Below, piece after piece: positions 18,741 to 25,950 of a DNA stretch of 64,000 nt. This DNA comes from JANSYL01 sp965229695 (lineage in GTDB: Bacteria; Pseudomonadota; Alphaproteobacteria; Rhodobacterales; Rhodobacteraceae), in contig OZ245921.1 of the NCBI GenBank assembly GCA_965229695.1, positions 2,170,001-2,234,000 on the forward strand, given 5' to 3'. The position numbers and the translations under genes are program-made. Below the pieces are notes generated by a model. It was not told the DNA's origin. It saw nothing but the letters and a program-made list of their open reading frames with translations, and ran no database searches. Positions within the stretch are counted from its first letter, which is position 1; each line of letters begins with the position of its first letter.

Positions 18741-18980
18741 TTGGCCACAGGAACCGTGAAATGGTTTAACACCACAAAAGGATACGGGTTTATTGCGCCC
18801 GATGACGGCGGAAGGGATGTGTTTGTTCACATCAGCGCAGTCGAACGCGCGGGCTTAACCGGTCTGGCCGACAACCAAAAGGTTACCTACGAGCTCCAGG
18901 AAGGCCGCGATGGCAGGCAATCAGCCGTCAATCTATCAACAGGAACGGGCACCAGAGATCCAGGACCGTCAGGCCCCTGA
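18741..18980 (+). CDS. Cold-shock domain protein (CspA family)
   Basis: The 79-residue protein is a single cold-shock domain that binds single-stranded RNA/DNA. RNP motifs KGYGFIAPDDG and DVFVHISAV are intact. The TTG at 18741 gives the standard MATGTVKWFN start and is placed 8 bases after GAGGAG; an earlier TTG at 18735 is too close to that site. The C-terminus is about ten residues longer than usual, ending in Gly/Pro/Arg-rich sequence. The leader (about 18650-18740) is AT-rich relative to its surroundings, as is common for cold-regulated leaders. The next gene starts 11 bases on, with its ribosome site overlapping this stop. Confidence 0.88.
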   Translation: MATGTVKWFNTTKGYGFIAPDDGGRDVFVHISAVERAGLTGLADNQKVTYELQEGRDGRQSAVNLSTGTGTRDPGPSGP

Positions 18981-18991
18981 GGAACCGGCCA

Positions 18992-19432
18992 ATGACAAAC
19001 GGTGCCGATAGCGAAAGCAAAACTGACTACATGGCGATGCCGCTCGCCGACAAAAAGGATATGAGCGGTCGTATCGGCGAGACCAGCAGGTTCATTGGCT
19101 TCGGTTTGGTCGCCTTGGTCTTCACAATCTACGGATCGGATAACACGCTGTCTTCGACCATTCGGCAAGACAGTGCGTTTTTGCTGAATGTCGCAGGATT
19201 GCTTGGGTGCCTCGCTATCCTGAGTGATTATTTGCAGTATGTTTGCGGATATTTTTCGGCGAAAGACGCGATTTCTCGAACCAAGGAAGAGCACACATAT
19301 GACGACGAGGCGGCTGTCTACAAAGGGCGAGAGTTCTTTTTCTGGGCCAAGCAACTGTTTGCATTCGTTGGCGCTACAATTGTGATCATCGCATTTGCGG
19401 CGGCTGCCTTTTGGCCAGCGGCGGCGGGCTAG
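18992..19432 (+). CDS. Small unrecognised membrane protein downstream of csp
   Basis: I do not recognise this 146-residue protein. It has a polar N-terminus, then two or three hydrophobic segments (about residues 33-50, 64-85 and 122-143) separated by a charged loop containing SRTKEEHTYDDEAA. GAGGA, overlapping the csp stop, is 8 bases before the ATG, so it is probably co-transcribed with the cold-shock gene. It has lower GC than the ribosomal genes around it. It may be a helical signalling or stress protein, but no motif supports a specific function. Confidence 0.7.
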   Translation: MTNGADSESKTDYMAMPLADKKDMSGRIGETSRFIGFGLVALVFTIYGSDNTLSSTIRQDSAFLLNVAGLLGCLAILSDYLQYVCGYFSAKDAISRTKEEHTYDDEAAVYKGREFFFWAKQLFAFVGATIVIIAFAAAAFWPAAAG

Positions 19433-19521
19433 GAAAAGTGGCTAATGGTTGAGGGTGCTTCCCTTCGCCAAGCGCCCCTTGACCCCTCCCCCCAACCTTC
19501 CTAAAAGCCCCCATCGGCAAG

Positions 19522-19541
19522 GCCCCGGATTCGTCCGGGGC
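19522..19541 (+). terminator. Possible terminator hairpin with TTCG loop
   Basis: GCCCCGGA (19522-19529) pairs perfectly with TCCGGGGC (19534-19541) around a TTCG tetraloop. Only a weak T-rich tail (TTGTGCTTTGG) follows, so termination may be partial. It lies 90 bases after the membrane protein gene. Confidence 0.55.
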
Positions 19542-19561
19542 TTGTGCTTTGGTTGGCCAAT

Positions 19562-19612
19562 GGTGGGTTTCACCCACCTTACGCGGACCATGTAGGGTGG
19601 GTGAAACCCACC
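19562..19612. repeat. 17-bp perfect inverted repeat (REP-like element)
   Basis: The arm GGTGGGTTTCACCCACC (19562-19578) is exactly complementary to 19596-19612, separated by 17 bases. Each arm is itself nearly palindromic (GTGGGT..ACCCAC). The GTGGGTGAAACCCAC core looks like the extragenic palindromes dispersed in many proteobacterial genomes. It lies just upstream of the rplB promoter region. Confidence 0.75.
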
Positions 19613-19637
19613 TTTCGCTCGGGGACCTGCGGGGCCC

Positions 19638-19643
19638 TATACA
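19638..19643 (+). promoter_or_regulatory. Putative -10 element for the rplB segment
   Basis: TATACA preceded by GGGGCCC matches the -10 context of the other ribosomal promoters in this window. The -35 is weak (TTCGCT at 19614-19619 with 18-base spacing, overlapping the region after the inverted repeat). It is 60 bases before rplB. Confidence 0.5.
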
Positions 19644-19702
19644 CAGAGACAGCCGGGACGGGCTCGCCCATACCCGGTGCAAAGCAACGGAAGACAGAAA
19701 GC

Positions 19703-20545
19703 ATGGCACTCAAGTCGTATAAGCCGACGACGCCGGGCCAGCGTGGGCTGGTGCTGATCGACCGTTCGGAGCTTTGGAAAGGCCGTCCGGTCAAATCCCT
19801 TACCGAGGGTTTGACCAAGAACGGTGGCCGGAACAATACCGGACGGATCACGATGCGTCGTCGTGGTGGGGGGGCGAAACGCCTCTACCGCATCGTCGAT
19901 TTCAAGCGGACCAAGATGGACGTCACCGCGACCGTCGAACGCATTGAATATGACCCCAACCGCACCGCCTTCATCGCGCTGATCCGCTATGAAGATGGCG
20001 AGCAGGCCTATATCCTGGCCCCGCAGCGCTTGGGCGTGGGCGACACGGTCGTGTCCGCCGCGAAAGCAGATATTAAGCCCGGCAACGCAATGCCCTTTAG
20101 CGGCATGCCGATCGGCACCATCATTCACAACATCGAACTGAAGCCCGGCAAGGGTGGTCAGATCGCGCGCGCCGCGGGCACCTATGCCCAGTTTGTTGGC
20201 CGTGACGGTGGGTATGCGCAGATCCGCCTGTCTTCGGGCGAGCTGCGCATGGTGCGCCAGGAATGCATGGCAACCGTTGGCGCGGTGTCGAACCCCGACA
20301 ACTCGAACCAGAACCTGGGTAAAGCCGGCCGCAACCGCCACAAGGGCATCCGCCCGTCTGTGCGTGGTGTTGTGATGAACCCGGTCGATCACCCCCATGG
20401 TGGTGGTGAGGGTCGCACCTCGGGTGGCCGTCACCCGGTCAGCCCTTGGGGCGTGCCGACCAAAGGCAAACGCACCCGCAACAAGAACAAGGCGTCGCAG
20501 AAGCTGATCATCCGCTCGCGTCACGCCAAGAAGAAAGGGCGCTAA
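19703..20545 (+). CDS. rplB: 50S ribosomal protein L2
   Basis: L2 (280 residues) is needed for subunit association and peptidyl transfer. The C-terminal VMNPVDHPHGGGEGR motif contains the conserved histidine. The ATG at 19703 (MALKSYKPTTPGQR) fits the family start and normal length; an in-frame ATG 159 bases upstream would run through the inverted repeat and promoter and is rejected. It begins the second S10 segment, followed by rpsS, rplV, rpsC and rplP. Confidence 0.97.
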   Translation: MALKSYKPTTPGQRGLVLIDRSELWKGRPVKSLTEGLTKNGGRNNTGRITMRRRGGGAKRLYRIVDFKRTKMDVTATVERIEYDPNRTAFIALIRYEDGEQAYILAPQRLGVGDTVVSAAKADIKPGNAMPFSGMPIGTIIHNIELKPGKGGQIARAAGTYAQFVGRDGGYAQIRLSSGELRMVRQECMATVGAVSNPDNSNQNLGKAGRNRHKGIRPSVRGVVMNPVDHPHGGGEGRTSGGRHPVSPWGVPTKGKRTRNKNKASQKLIIRSRHAKKKGR

Positions 20546-20548
20546 CAC

Positions 20549-20827
20549 ATGTCGCGTTCCGTCTGGAAAGGGCCCTTTGTCGACTCTTACGTCCTCAAAA
20601 AGGCCGAAGCCTCCCGCGAAAGCGGCCGCAACGAGGTGATCAAAATCTGGTCGCGTCGTTCCACCATCCTGCCCCAGTTCGTGGGCCTCACTTTTGGGGT
20701 CTACAATGGTCAGAAACACATCCCGGTCTCGGTGACCGAGGATATGATCGGCCAGAAATTCGGGGAATATTCGCCGACCCGCACCTATTACGGGCACGCG
20801 GCGGATAAGAAAGCCAAAAGGAAGTAA
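20549..20827 (+). CDS. rpsS: 30S ribosomal protein S19
   Basis: S19 (92 residues) binds the 3' domain of 16S rRNA with S13. MSRSVWKGPFVD, the WSRRSTILPQFVG segment and KFGEYSPTRTY are typical. It starts three bases after the rplB stop with a shared ribosome site region and is followed by rplV after three bases. Confidence 0.97.
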   Translation: MSRSVWKGPFVDSYVLKKAEASRESGRNEVIKIWSRRSTILPQFVGLTFGVYNGQKHIPVSVTEDMIGQKFGEYSPTRTYYGHAADKKAKRK

Positions 20828-20830
20828 GCC

Positions 20831-21211
20831 ATGGGCAAGGATAAAAATCCCCGCCGCGTGGCGGAAAACGAGGCGATGGCCAAGCTGCGTATGCTGCGCA
20901 CCTCGCCTCAGAAACTGAACCTGGTTGCCGCCATGATCCGTGGCAAAAAGGTTGAAACGGCGCTGAACGATCTGACCTTCTCGAAGAAGCGGATCGCGGT
21001 GGATGTGAAGAAATGCCTTCAGTCGGCCATCGCCAACGCTGAAAACAACCACAACCTGGATGTGGATGAGCTGATCGTGGCGGAAGCCTGGGTTGGCAAG
21101 AACCTGATCATGAAACGCGGTCGTCCGCGGGCCCGTGGTCGGTTTGGTCGTATTCACAAGCCGTTCTCGGAACTCACCATCAAGGTGCGTCAAGTTGAGG
21201 AGCAAGCCTAA
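20831..21211 (+). CDS. rplV: 50S ribosomal protein L22
   Basis: L22, 126 residues, has the long beta-hairpin that lines the exit tunnel, seen here as MKRGRPRARGRFGRIHKP near the C-terminus. The TAA stop overlaps the rpsC ATG by one base (TAATG), indicating coupled translation. There is no insertion or deletion in the tunnel loop. Confidence 0.97.
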   Translation: MGKDKNPRRVAENEAMAKLRMLRTSPQKLNLVAAMIRGKKVETALNDLTFSKKRIAVDVKKCLQSAIANAENNHNLDVDELIVAEAWVGKNLIMKRGRPRARGRFGRIHKPFSELTIKVRQVEEQA

Positions 21212-21927
21212 TGGGACATAAGGTTAACCCCATCGGCATGCGGCTCCAGGTCAACCGCACCTGGGACAGCCGTTGGTACGCTGATACCAAGGACTATGGC
21301 GATCTGCTGTTGGAAGACATCAAGATCCGCGAGTTCATCGAGGAAGAATGCAAGCAGGCTGGCGTCAGCCGTGTGATCATCGAACGTCCGCACCGCAAGT
21401 GCCGCGTCACGATCCACACCGCGCGTCCGGGTGTGATCATCGGCAAAAAAGGCGCCGATATCGAAACCCTGCGCAAAAAGCTGGCCGCAATGACCGACAG
21501 CGAGCTGCACCTCAACATCGTTGAAGTGCGCAAGCCCGAGCTGGACGCCCCCCTGGTGGCCGAAAGCATCGCGCAGCAGCTGGAACGTCGTGTGTCCTTC
21601 CGCCGTGCCATGAAGCGCGCGGTTCAGAACGCCATGCGTATGGGCGCCCTGGGTATCCGGGTGAACGTCGCCGGTCGTCTGGGCGGGGCCGAGATTGCCC
21701 GGACCGAATGGTATCGTGAGGGTCGTGTGCCCTTGCATACCCTGCGGGCTGATATCGACTATGCGCATTCCGAAGCCTCGACGCCTTACGGCATCATCGG
21801 GATCAAGGTCTGGATCTTCAAAGGCGAGATCATGGAGCACGATCCCTCGGCACGCGACCGCAAGGCGCAAGAGCTGCAAGACGGACCCGCCCCGCGCGGT
21901 GCCGGCGGCGGCCGTCGCGACCGCTAA
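21211..21927 (+). CDS. rpsC: 30S ribosomal protein S3
   Basis: S3 (238 residues) forms part of the mRNA entry site. The KH-domain motif GVIIGKKGADIE is present near residue 74, and the C-terminal domain carries RTEWYREGRVPLHTLRA. The C-terminal tail is charged and Gly/Arg-rich. It overlaps rplV by one base and is followed by rplP after 12 bases. Confidence 0.97.
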   Translation: MGHKVNPIGMRLQVNRTWDSRWYADTKDYGDLLLEDIKIREFIEEECKQAGVSRVIIERPHRKCRVTIHTARPGVIIGKKGADIETLRKKLAAMTDSELHLNIVEVRKPELDAPLVAESIAQQLERRVSFRRAMKRAVQNAMRMGALGIRVNVAGRLGGAEIARTEWYREGRVPLHTLRADIDYAHSEASTPYGIIGIKVWIFKGEIMEHDPSARDRKAQELQDGPAPRGAGGGRRDR

Positions 21928-21939
21928 GGAGTAGGTGAG

Positions 21940-22353
21940 ATGCTACAACCAAAGCGTACAAAATTCCGCAAAATGCAGAAGGGCCGCATTCGCGGTGAAG
22001 CCAAGGGCGGGTCTGACCTGAACTTTGGCACCTATGGCCTGAAGGCCCTGCAGCCGGAACGTGTCACCGCACGTCAGATCGAAGCCGCCCGCCGGGCCAT
22101 GACGCGTCACATGAAGCGTCAGGGCCGCGTCTGGATCCGGATCTTCCCCGACACCCCCGTCACCTCCAAACCCGTCGAAGTGCGTATGGGTAAAGGTAAG
22201 GGGTCGGTCGACTACTGGGCCTGCAAGGTCAAGCCGGGTCGGATCATGTTCGAGATCGACGGCGTGTCCGAGCCCGTCGCGCGCGAGGCCCTGCGCCTGG
22301 CCGCGATGAAGCTGCCGGTCAAGACCCGCACCGTGGTGCGCGAAGACTGGTAG
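21940..22353 (+). CDS. rplP: 50S ribosomal protein L16
   Basis: L16 (137 residues) helps position tRNA in the A site. It starts MLQPKRTKFRKMQKGR and contains GRVWIRIFPDTPVTSKP and the GKGKGSVDYW loop with a conserved arginine nearby. AAGGAG lies 8 bases before the ATG. rpmC normally follows, but here a terminator and three unrelated genes intervene. Confidence 0.97.
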   Translation: MLQPKRTKFRKMQKGRIRGEAKGGSDLNFGTYGLKALQPERVTARQIEAARRAMTRHMKRQGRVWIRIFPDTPVTSKPVEVRMGKGKGSVDYWACKVKPGRIMFEIDGVSEPVAREALRLAAMKLPVKTRTVVREDW

Positions 22354-22378
22354 GGCACGACCGCATTGCCTGAAAATG

Positions 22379-22407
22379 AGCCCGCCGGACAATCTGGCGG
22401 GCTTTTT
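22379..22407 (+). terminator. Intrinsic terminator after rplP
   Basis: AGCCCGCC (22379-22386) pairs with GGCGGGCT (22396-22403), extendable by three inner pairs around a CAA loop, and runs into five T. It ends the rplB-rplP transcript 26 bases after the stop. Confidence 0.9.
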
Positions 22408-22494
22408 CATTGATGCGACATGCAGCTGGCGCTGGTCAGTGCATTTATCGATGTCGCTGTGATGCTTGGCGTCGGTGGTTTGTAGGATGGGGCG

Positions 22495-22737
22495 ATGTAC
22501 ACCCTGATTTTCACAAAGGATGCGATGTATATCAGCAAGCGCGTTTACGCTGATTGGCGCGACATCCAAGAAGCGTTCGTGGGCTATAAGAGCAGCTTGG
22601 ACGGCTTCTCACTGGAAGGGCTGATCGAGTATATGGAACACGATTACCCGGACGGGTTCGTGGCCGAGGGTCAAACCTGGCGGGGCATTCTGACCGAGCT
22701 ATCCAACGCCGGTCAGATCGATACCATTCGGGTTTAG
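22495..22737 (+). CDS. Hypothetical 80-residue protein
   Basis: I do not recognise this small acidic protein (starts MYTLIFTKDAMYISK, ends QIDTIRV). It has no signal or membrane segment. GGATGGGG about 10 bases upstream can serve as ribosome site. It is 26 bases before the oxygenase gene, so they may be one unit downstream of the rplP terminator. Coding is supported by a clean frame and codon use similar to neighbours, not by homology. Confidence 0.6.
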   Translation: MYTLIFTKDAMYISKRVYADWRDIQEAFVGYKSSLDGFSLEGLIEYMEHDYPDGFVAEGQTWRGILTELSNAGQIDTIRV

Positions 22738-22763
22738 CCGCCCGTTGAATTGAGGAAAGCCAA

Positions 22764-23384
22764 ATGGCGCGCATCAAGTCCCTTTTCGCAACCCGCCTTT
22801 ACCACGCCAAACTGGCCGAACTTGGCCCCAAGATCGACCAGGAGGAGCTTGAGGCGTCTTGTTTTTCCATCGCCGAGGATGATGAAGCGGGTCAGGATTG
22901 GTCCGAGGAAAACGGCTATCCCGGCTACACCTCTTATGCGTCTCTGACCGATCTGCCTTGGCGCTTTCCGATCTTTGGGGAGGTGGTCAAAGCGCTTGAC
23001 GCCCATGTCGCGGCCTTTGCCGAGGATTTGGAGTTTGACCTGGAAGGGCGCAAACTGGTGCTGGAGGATATCTGGATCAACATCCTACCCCAGGGCGGGC
23101 TGCACACCAGCCATATCCATCCCCATTCGGTGATCTCGGGCACGACCTATGTGCAGGTTCCGCCCGGCGCGCGCTCGATCAAATTGGAGGACCCGCGCCA
23201 CGCGATGATGATGGCCGCCCCGAACCGGCGGAAAGACTGCCGGGAGGAGTTGCGGGCGTTTGTCTATCCCGGCCCCAAGGCCGGTGACGTGTTGATGTGG
23301 GAAAGCTGGCTGCGGCACGAGGTGCCGATGAATATGGACGAGGATGACCGTGTGAGCGTGAGTTTTAATTATGGGTGGGAGTAG
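22764..23384 (+). CDS. TIGR02466-type putative 2OG-Fe(II) oxygenase
   Basis: The 206-residue soluble protein fits the TIGR02466 family, a double-stranded beta-helix group related to 2-oxoglutarate/iron oxygenases. The metal-binding set is visible: histidines in HTSHIHPHSVISG near residue 115, WESWLRHEVPMN near residue 178, and DRVSVSFNY carrying the arginine that would hold 2-oxoglutarate. TGAGGAAA lies 7 bases before the ATG. The substrate is unknown. It may be co-transcribed with the 80-residue gene upstream and sits within the ribosomal cluster. Confidence 0.8.
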   Translation: MARIKSLFATRLYHAKLAELGPKIDQEELEASCFSIAEDDEAGQDWSEENGYPGYTSYASLTDLPWRFPIFGEVVKALDAHVAAFAEDLEFDLEGRKLVLEDIWINILPQGGLHTSHIHPHSVISGTTYVQVPPGARSIKLEDPRHAMMMAAPNRRKDCREELRAFVYPGPKAGDVLMWESWLRHEVPMNMDEDDRVSVSFNYGWE

Positions 23385-23640
23385 CCCCAGCCGAGAACCC
23401 AATCACGGATACTTCCCTGATCAAAGGGCTCAGTGACTCTCAAGGTTTTTACGCCGCTGGCTGGAAGAACGCTGCGCGAGTTATCTGAGCCGCAAATGAA
23501 TCGCAGTTCATCTGGCATTCGCTGGCCGAGTAACGCTGGCCAGCGCTTTGGCGGCTTTCATGGCTCCTGTGTTCAAGCACATCTAAAGTGATCGCCGACG
23601 CTAAGCTGATGCTCCGCGTCAGCGAGCCCGATTCAGCAAA

Positions 23641-24048
23641 TTATTCCCAAACAGAGCAAACGGTCGTGCCGGTTGGCGCCTCGAAGCAACACCAACCGGT
23701 CAGGTCTGCCTTAAGATAACAGCTACTATCCAAATCAACGGCGAGCGTGGCATCGCAATAGCGATCATCAAGCAGGCAAGCTAGGCTCGATTGCTCTGCG
23801 CTGTTACAGGATCGGTGAAAGCTTCCAATCTGCTGAGTGCTGCAGAAGTCAGGTCGCAACGAGTAGCGGCTCGTTCCGTCGGCTTCTTCCGAAACCTCAA
23901 ACAGCCGACCACAGGTCCCTGCATCTTCGCATTCACTGATGACGTTTGTAACGCGTTCCGCCAATGAGCTTTGAGAATGGGCTGGTAAGGTACCCGCCAC
24001 CGCGACAACCGAAAACGCTACCGAGGATAACCGCAAAAGATAATGCAT
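23641..24048 (-). CDS. Secreted cysteine-rich hypothetical protein
   Basis: I do not recognise this 135-residue protein. It starts MHYLLRLSSVAFSVVAVAG and has a signal peptide ending near AHS-Q (about residue 26). The mature part of about 110 residues carries ten cysteines, including one CC pair, suggesting periplasmic disulfides. GGAGA 6 bases before the ATG at 24048 fixes the start; an ATG 12 bases upstream overlaps that site. It is transcribed against the ribosomal genes. Lower GC than its neighbours suggests recent acquisition or relaxed selection. Confidence 0.7.
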   Translation of the reverse strand: MHYLLRLSSVAFSVVAVAGTLPAHSQSSLAERVTNVISECEDAGTCGRLFEVSEEADGTSRYSLRPDFCSTQQIGSFHRSCNSAEQSSLACLLDDRYCDATLAVDLDSSCYLKADLTGWCCFEAPTGTTVCSVWE

Positions 24049-24134
24049 GTTTTTCTCCATTAAGTGCTTGGCATAAAAATCTAATACTGCCGTGCTGAAT
24101 TTAGCTGAACGAGCGCCTTTCTCCAACAATTGCC

Positions 24135-24163
24135 TTGCCACTAGTGCTTTCAGCCCCTATACG
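24135..24163 (+). promoter_or_regulatory. Promoter for the rpmC-rpsQ-rplN segment
   Basis: TTGCCA (24135-24140) and TATACG (24158-24163) are spaced by 17 bases, the same boxes as the rpsJ promoter. It lies 91 bases before rpmC and lets the spc segment be transcribed independently of the genes upstream. Confidence 0.75.
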
Positions 24164-24253
24164 CGCCTTCTATTCACCGAACCCACGGGAATCAGCGTGA
24201 CCCTGGACCAATGAACAGGGGCGCTCTCGTGATGTTAGAAGGAACCAAAGGCG

Positions 24254-24463
24254 ATGAACGCCAGCGAATTGCGTGAAAAGACGCCGGATCAGCTCCGGGA
24301 TGAGCTGGTCCAGCTCAAGAAGGAGGCATTCAACCTCCGCTTTCAGCAGGCCACCGGTCAGCTTGAGAACACTGCGCGTATGCGCGACGTGAAGCGATCT
24401 GCCGCGCGCGTCAAAACCATCCTAAACGAAAAAGCCGCCGCCGCAGCAGGGGAGGCCAACTAA
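24254..24463 (+). CDS. rpmC: 50S ribosomal protein L29
   Basis: L29 (69 residues) lies near the tunnel exit. It is a short helical protein starting MNASELREKTPDQL with the typical LKKEAFNLRFQQATGQLENTARM-type core. GAAGGAACC lies upstream of the ATG. Its TAA overlaps the rpsQ ATG by one base. Confidence 0.95.
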   Translation: MNASELREKTPDQLRDELVQLKKEAFNLRFQQATGQLENTARMRDVKRSAARVKTILNEKAAAAAGEAN

Positions 24464-24693
24464 TGCCCAAACGTATCCTGCAAGGCGTCGTGACCTCTGA
24501 CGCAAACGCCCAGACCGTCACCGTGTCGGTCGAGCGTCGCTTCAAGCACCCGGTCATGCAAAAGACGATCCGGAAATCCAAGAAATACCGGGCCCATGAC
24601 CCGGAAAACACCTTCAAGGTTGGTGACACTGTCCGCATTCAGGAATGTGCACCGATCTCGAAATCCAAGCGCTGGGAGGTGATCGCGTCCTAA
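24463..24693 (+). CDS. rpsQ: 30S ribosomal protein S17
   Basis: S17 (76 residues) binds 16S rRNA in the 5' domain. MPKRILQGVVTSDA and the YRAHDPENTFKVGDTVRI segment are typical of the OB fold. It overlaps rpmC by one base; a 77-base gap with GC-rich repeats leads to rplN. Confidence 0.96.
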   Translation: MPKRILQGVVTSDANAQTVTVSVERRFKHPVMQKTIRKSKKYRAHDPENTFKVGDTVRIQECAPISKSKRWEVIAS

Positions 24694-24770
24694 GCGTTCA
24701 CATCTCGGTTTGATCGAAACCCCCGGGCCAATGCGCAACCTGCCGGTCCGGGACGTCGGGAGAAACCAAT

Positions 24771-25139
24771 ATGATCCAGATGCAGACCAATCTGGATGTT
24801 GCTGACAATTCCGGTGCTCGCCGGGTTCAGTGCATCAAGGTCCTCGGTGGTTCGCACCGCCGATACGCGTCGGTCGGCGACATCATTGTCGTCTCGGTGA
24901 AAGAGGCCATTCCGCGCGGCCGTGTGAAAAAGGGCGACGTCCGTAAGGCCGTCGTCGTTCGCACCGCCAAGGAAGTGCGCCGCGAAGATGGCACCGCCAT
25001 CCGCTTTGACCGCAACGCCGCCGTCATCCTCAACAACAACAACGAGCCGATCGGCACCCGTATCTTCGGGCCGGTGGTGCGTGAGCTGCGCGCGAAGAAC
25101 TTCATGAAGATCATCTCGCTTGCGCCGGAGGTGCTGTAA
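24771..25139 (+). CDS. rplN: 50S ribosomal protein L14
   Basis: L14, 122 residues, is at the subunit interface. Conserved DNSGARRVQCIKVLGG, GDIIVVSVKEAIP and RIFGPVVRELR are present. GGGAGAAA lies 7 bases before the ATG. rplX begins one base after the stop. Confidence 0.97.
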   Translation: MIQMQTNLDVADNSGARRVQCIKVLGGSHRRYASVGDIIVVSVKEAIPRGRVKKGDVRKAVVVRTAKEVRREDGTAIRFDRNAAVILNNNNEPIGTRIFGPVVRELRAKNFMKIISLAPEVL

Positions 25140-25140
25140 G

Positions 25141-25372
25141 ATGGCCGCGAAACTGAAAAAGGGCGACAAGGTCGTCGTGCTGGCCGGCAAGGATAAGGGC
25201 AAAGAGGGCGAAATCGCCTCGGTCGACCCGAAAGCCGGCAAAGCCGTGGTTGATGGCATCAACATCGCCGTCCGCCACACCAAGCAGCAATGGCAAAGCC
25301 ACCCGCGTCGGCTTCCGCATGGAAGACGGTAAAAAGGTACGCTTCGCCAAAACCACGGGGGACGTGATCTGA
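25141..25372 (+). pseudogene. rplX: 50S ribosomal protein L24, disrupted by internal deletion/frameshift
   Basis: L24 initiates large-subunit assembly on 23S rRNA. The first 49 codons read as normal L24 (MAAKLKKGDKVVVLAGKDKG start, KOW motif, ending at AVRHTKQ). After about 25288 the frame drifts into unrelated sequence and stops at 25332, giving a 63-residue product. The true C-terminus, NGKATRVGFRMEDGKK through FAKTTGDVI, is intact in the +1 frame from 25289 and ends at the TGA that overlaps the rplE ATG. The family is about 101 residues; only about 77 are encoded, so roughly 25 residues (deletion length 2 modulo 3) covering the GGRIPK region are gone. Either a real mutation or an assembly error. 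Confidence 0.9.
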
Positions 25373-25932
25373 TGCTGGACACCGCTGCATACACCCCGCG
25401 CATGAAGACCGTTTATCGCGAGAGCATCCGCCCCGCGATGAAAGAGGAATTCGGCTACAAAAACGACATGATGATCCCGAAGCTCGAGAAAATCGTGCTG
25501 AACATCGGGGCCGGTGCTGAATCGGTCAAAGACAGCAAAAAGGCGAAATCGGCTCAGGAAGACCTGACCGCCATCGCCGGTCAGCTGGCCGTCATCACCA
25601 AAGCCAAGAAATCCATCGCAGGCTTCCGCGTTCGCGAAGGCATGCCGCTGGGCACCAAAGTGACCCTGCGCGGCGACCGCATGTACGATTTCCTGGATCG
25701 TCTGGTGACCATCGCGCTGCCGCGCGTCCGTGACTTCCGCGGGCTGAAGCCGTCCTTTGACGGTCGTGGCAACTTTGCCATGGGCATCAAAGAACACATC
25801 GTCTTCCCCGAGATCAACTTCGACAAAGTTGATGAGGTCTGGGGCATGGACATCATCATGGTCACAACGGCGGACACCGATGCAGAGGCGAAATCGCTTC
25901 TCAAAGGGTTCAACCTGCCGTTCAACGCGTGA
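25372..25932 (+). CDS. rplE: 50S ribosomal protein L5
   Basis: L5 (186 residues) binds 5S rRNA and contacts the P-site tRNA. MLDTAAYTPRMKTVYRE at the N-terminus, the IPKLEKIVLNIGAG strand and LRGDRMYDFLDRLV are typical. Its ATG overlaps the TGA of the original rplX frame (TGATG), so its translation was probably coupled to full-length L24; with rplX shifted, ribosomes would stop at 25332, 40 bases upstream. Confidence 0.97.
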   Translation: MLDTAAYTPRMKTVYRESIRPAMKEEFGYKNDMMIPKLEKIVLNIGAGAESVKDSKKAKSAQEDLTAIAGQLAVITKAKKSIAGFRVREGMPLGTKVTLRGDRMYDFLDRLVTIALPRVRDFRGLKPSFDGRGNFAMGIKEHIVFPEINFDKVDEVWGMDIIMVTTADTDAEAKSLLKGFNLPFNA

Positions 25933-25950
25933 CGCGAGAGGAATAGACAC

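Noticed and set aside
19544..19702. 53-codon N-terminal extension of rplB
   Set aside because: It runs through the inverted repeat and promoter; L2 family proteins start at the ATG at 19703.
19637..21205. Minus-strand open frame of about 520 codons opposite rplB-rpsS-rplV
   Set aside because: Shadow of ribosomal genes; composition His/Gly/Arg-rich without domains.
25141..25372. Programmed ribosomal frameshift to explain rplX
   Set aside because: A frameshift would join the two frames but still lack about 25 conserved residues; no slippery heptamer is seen. A deletion fits better.
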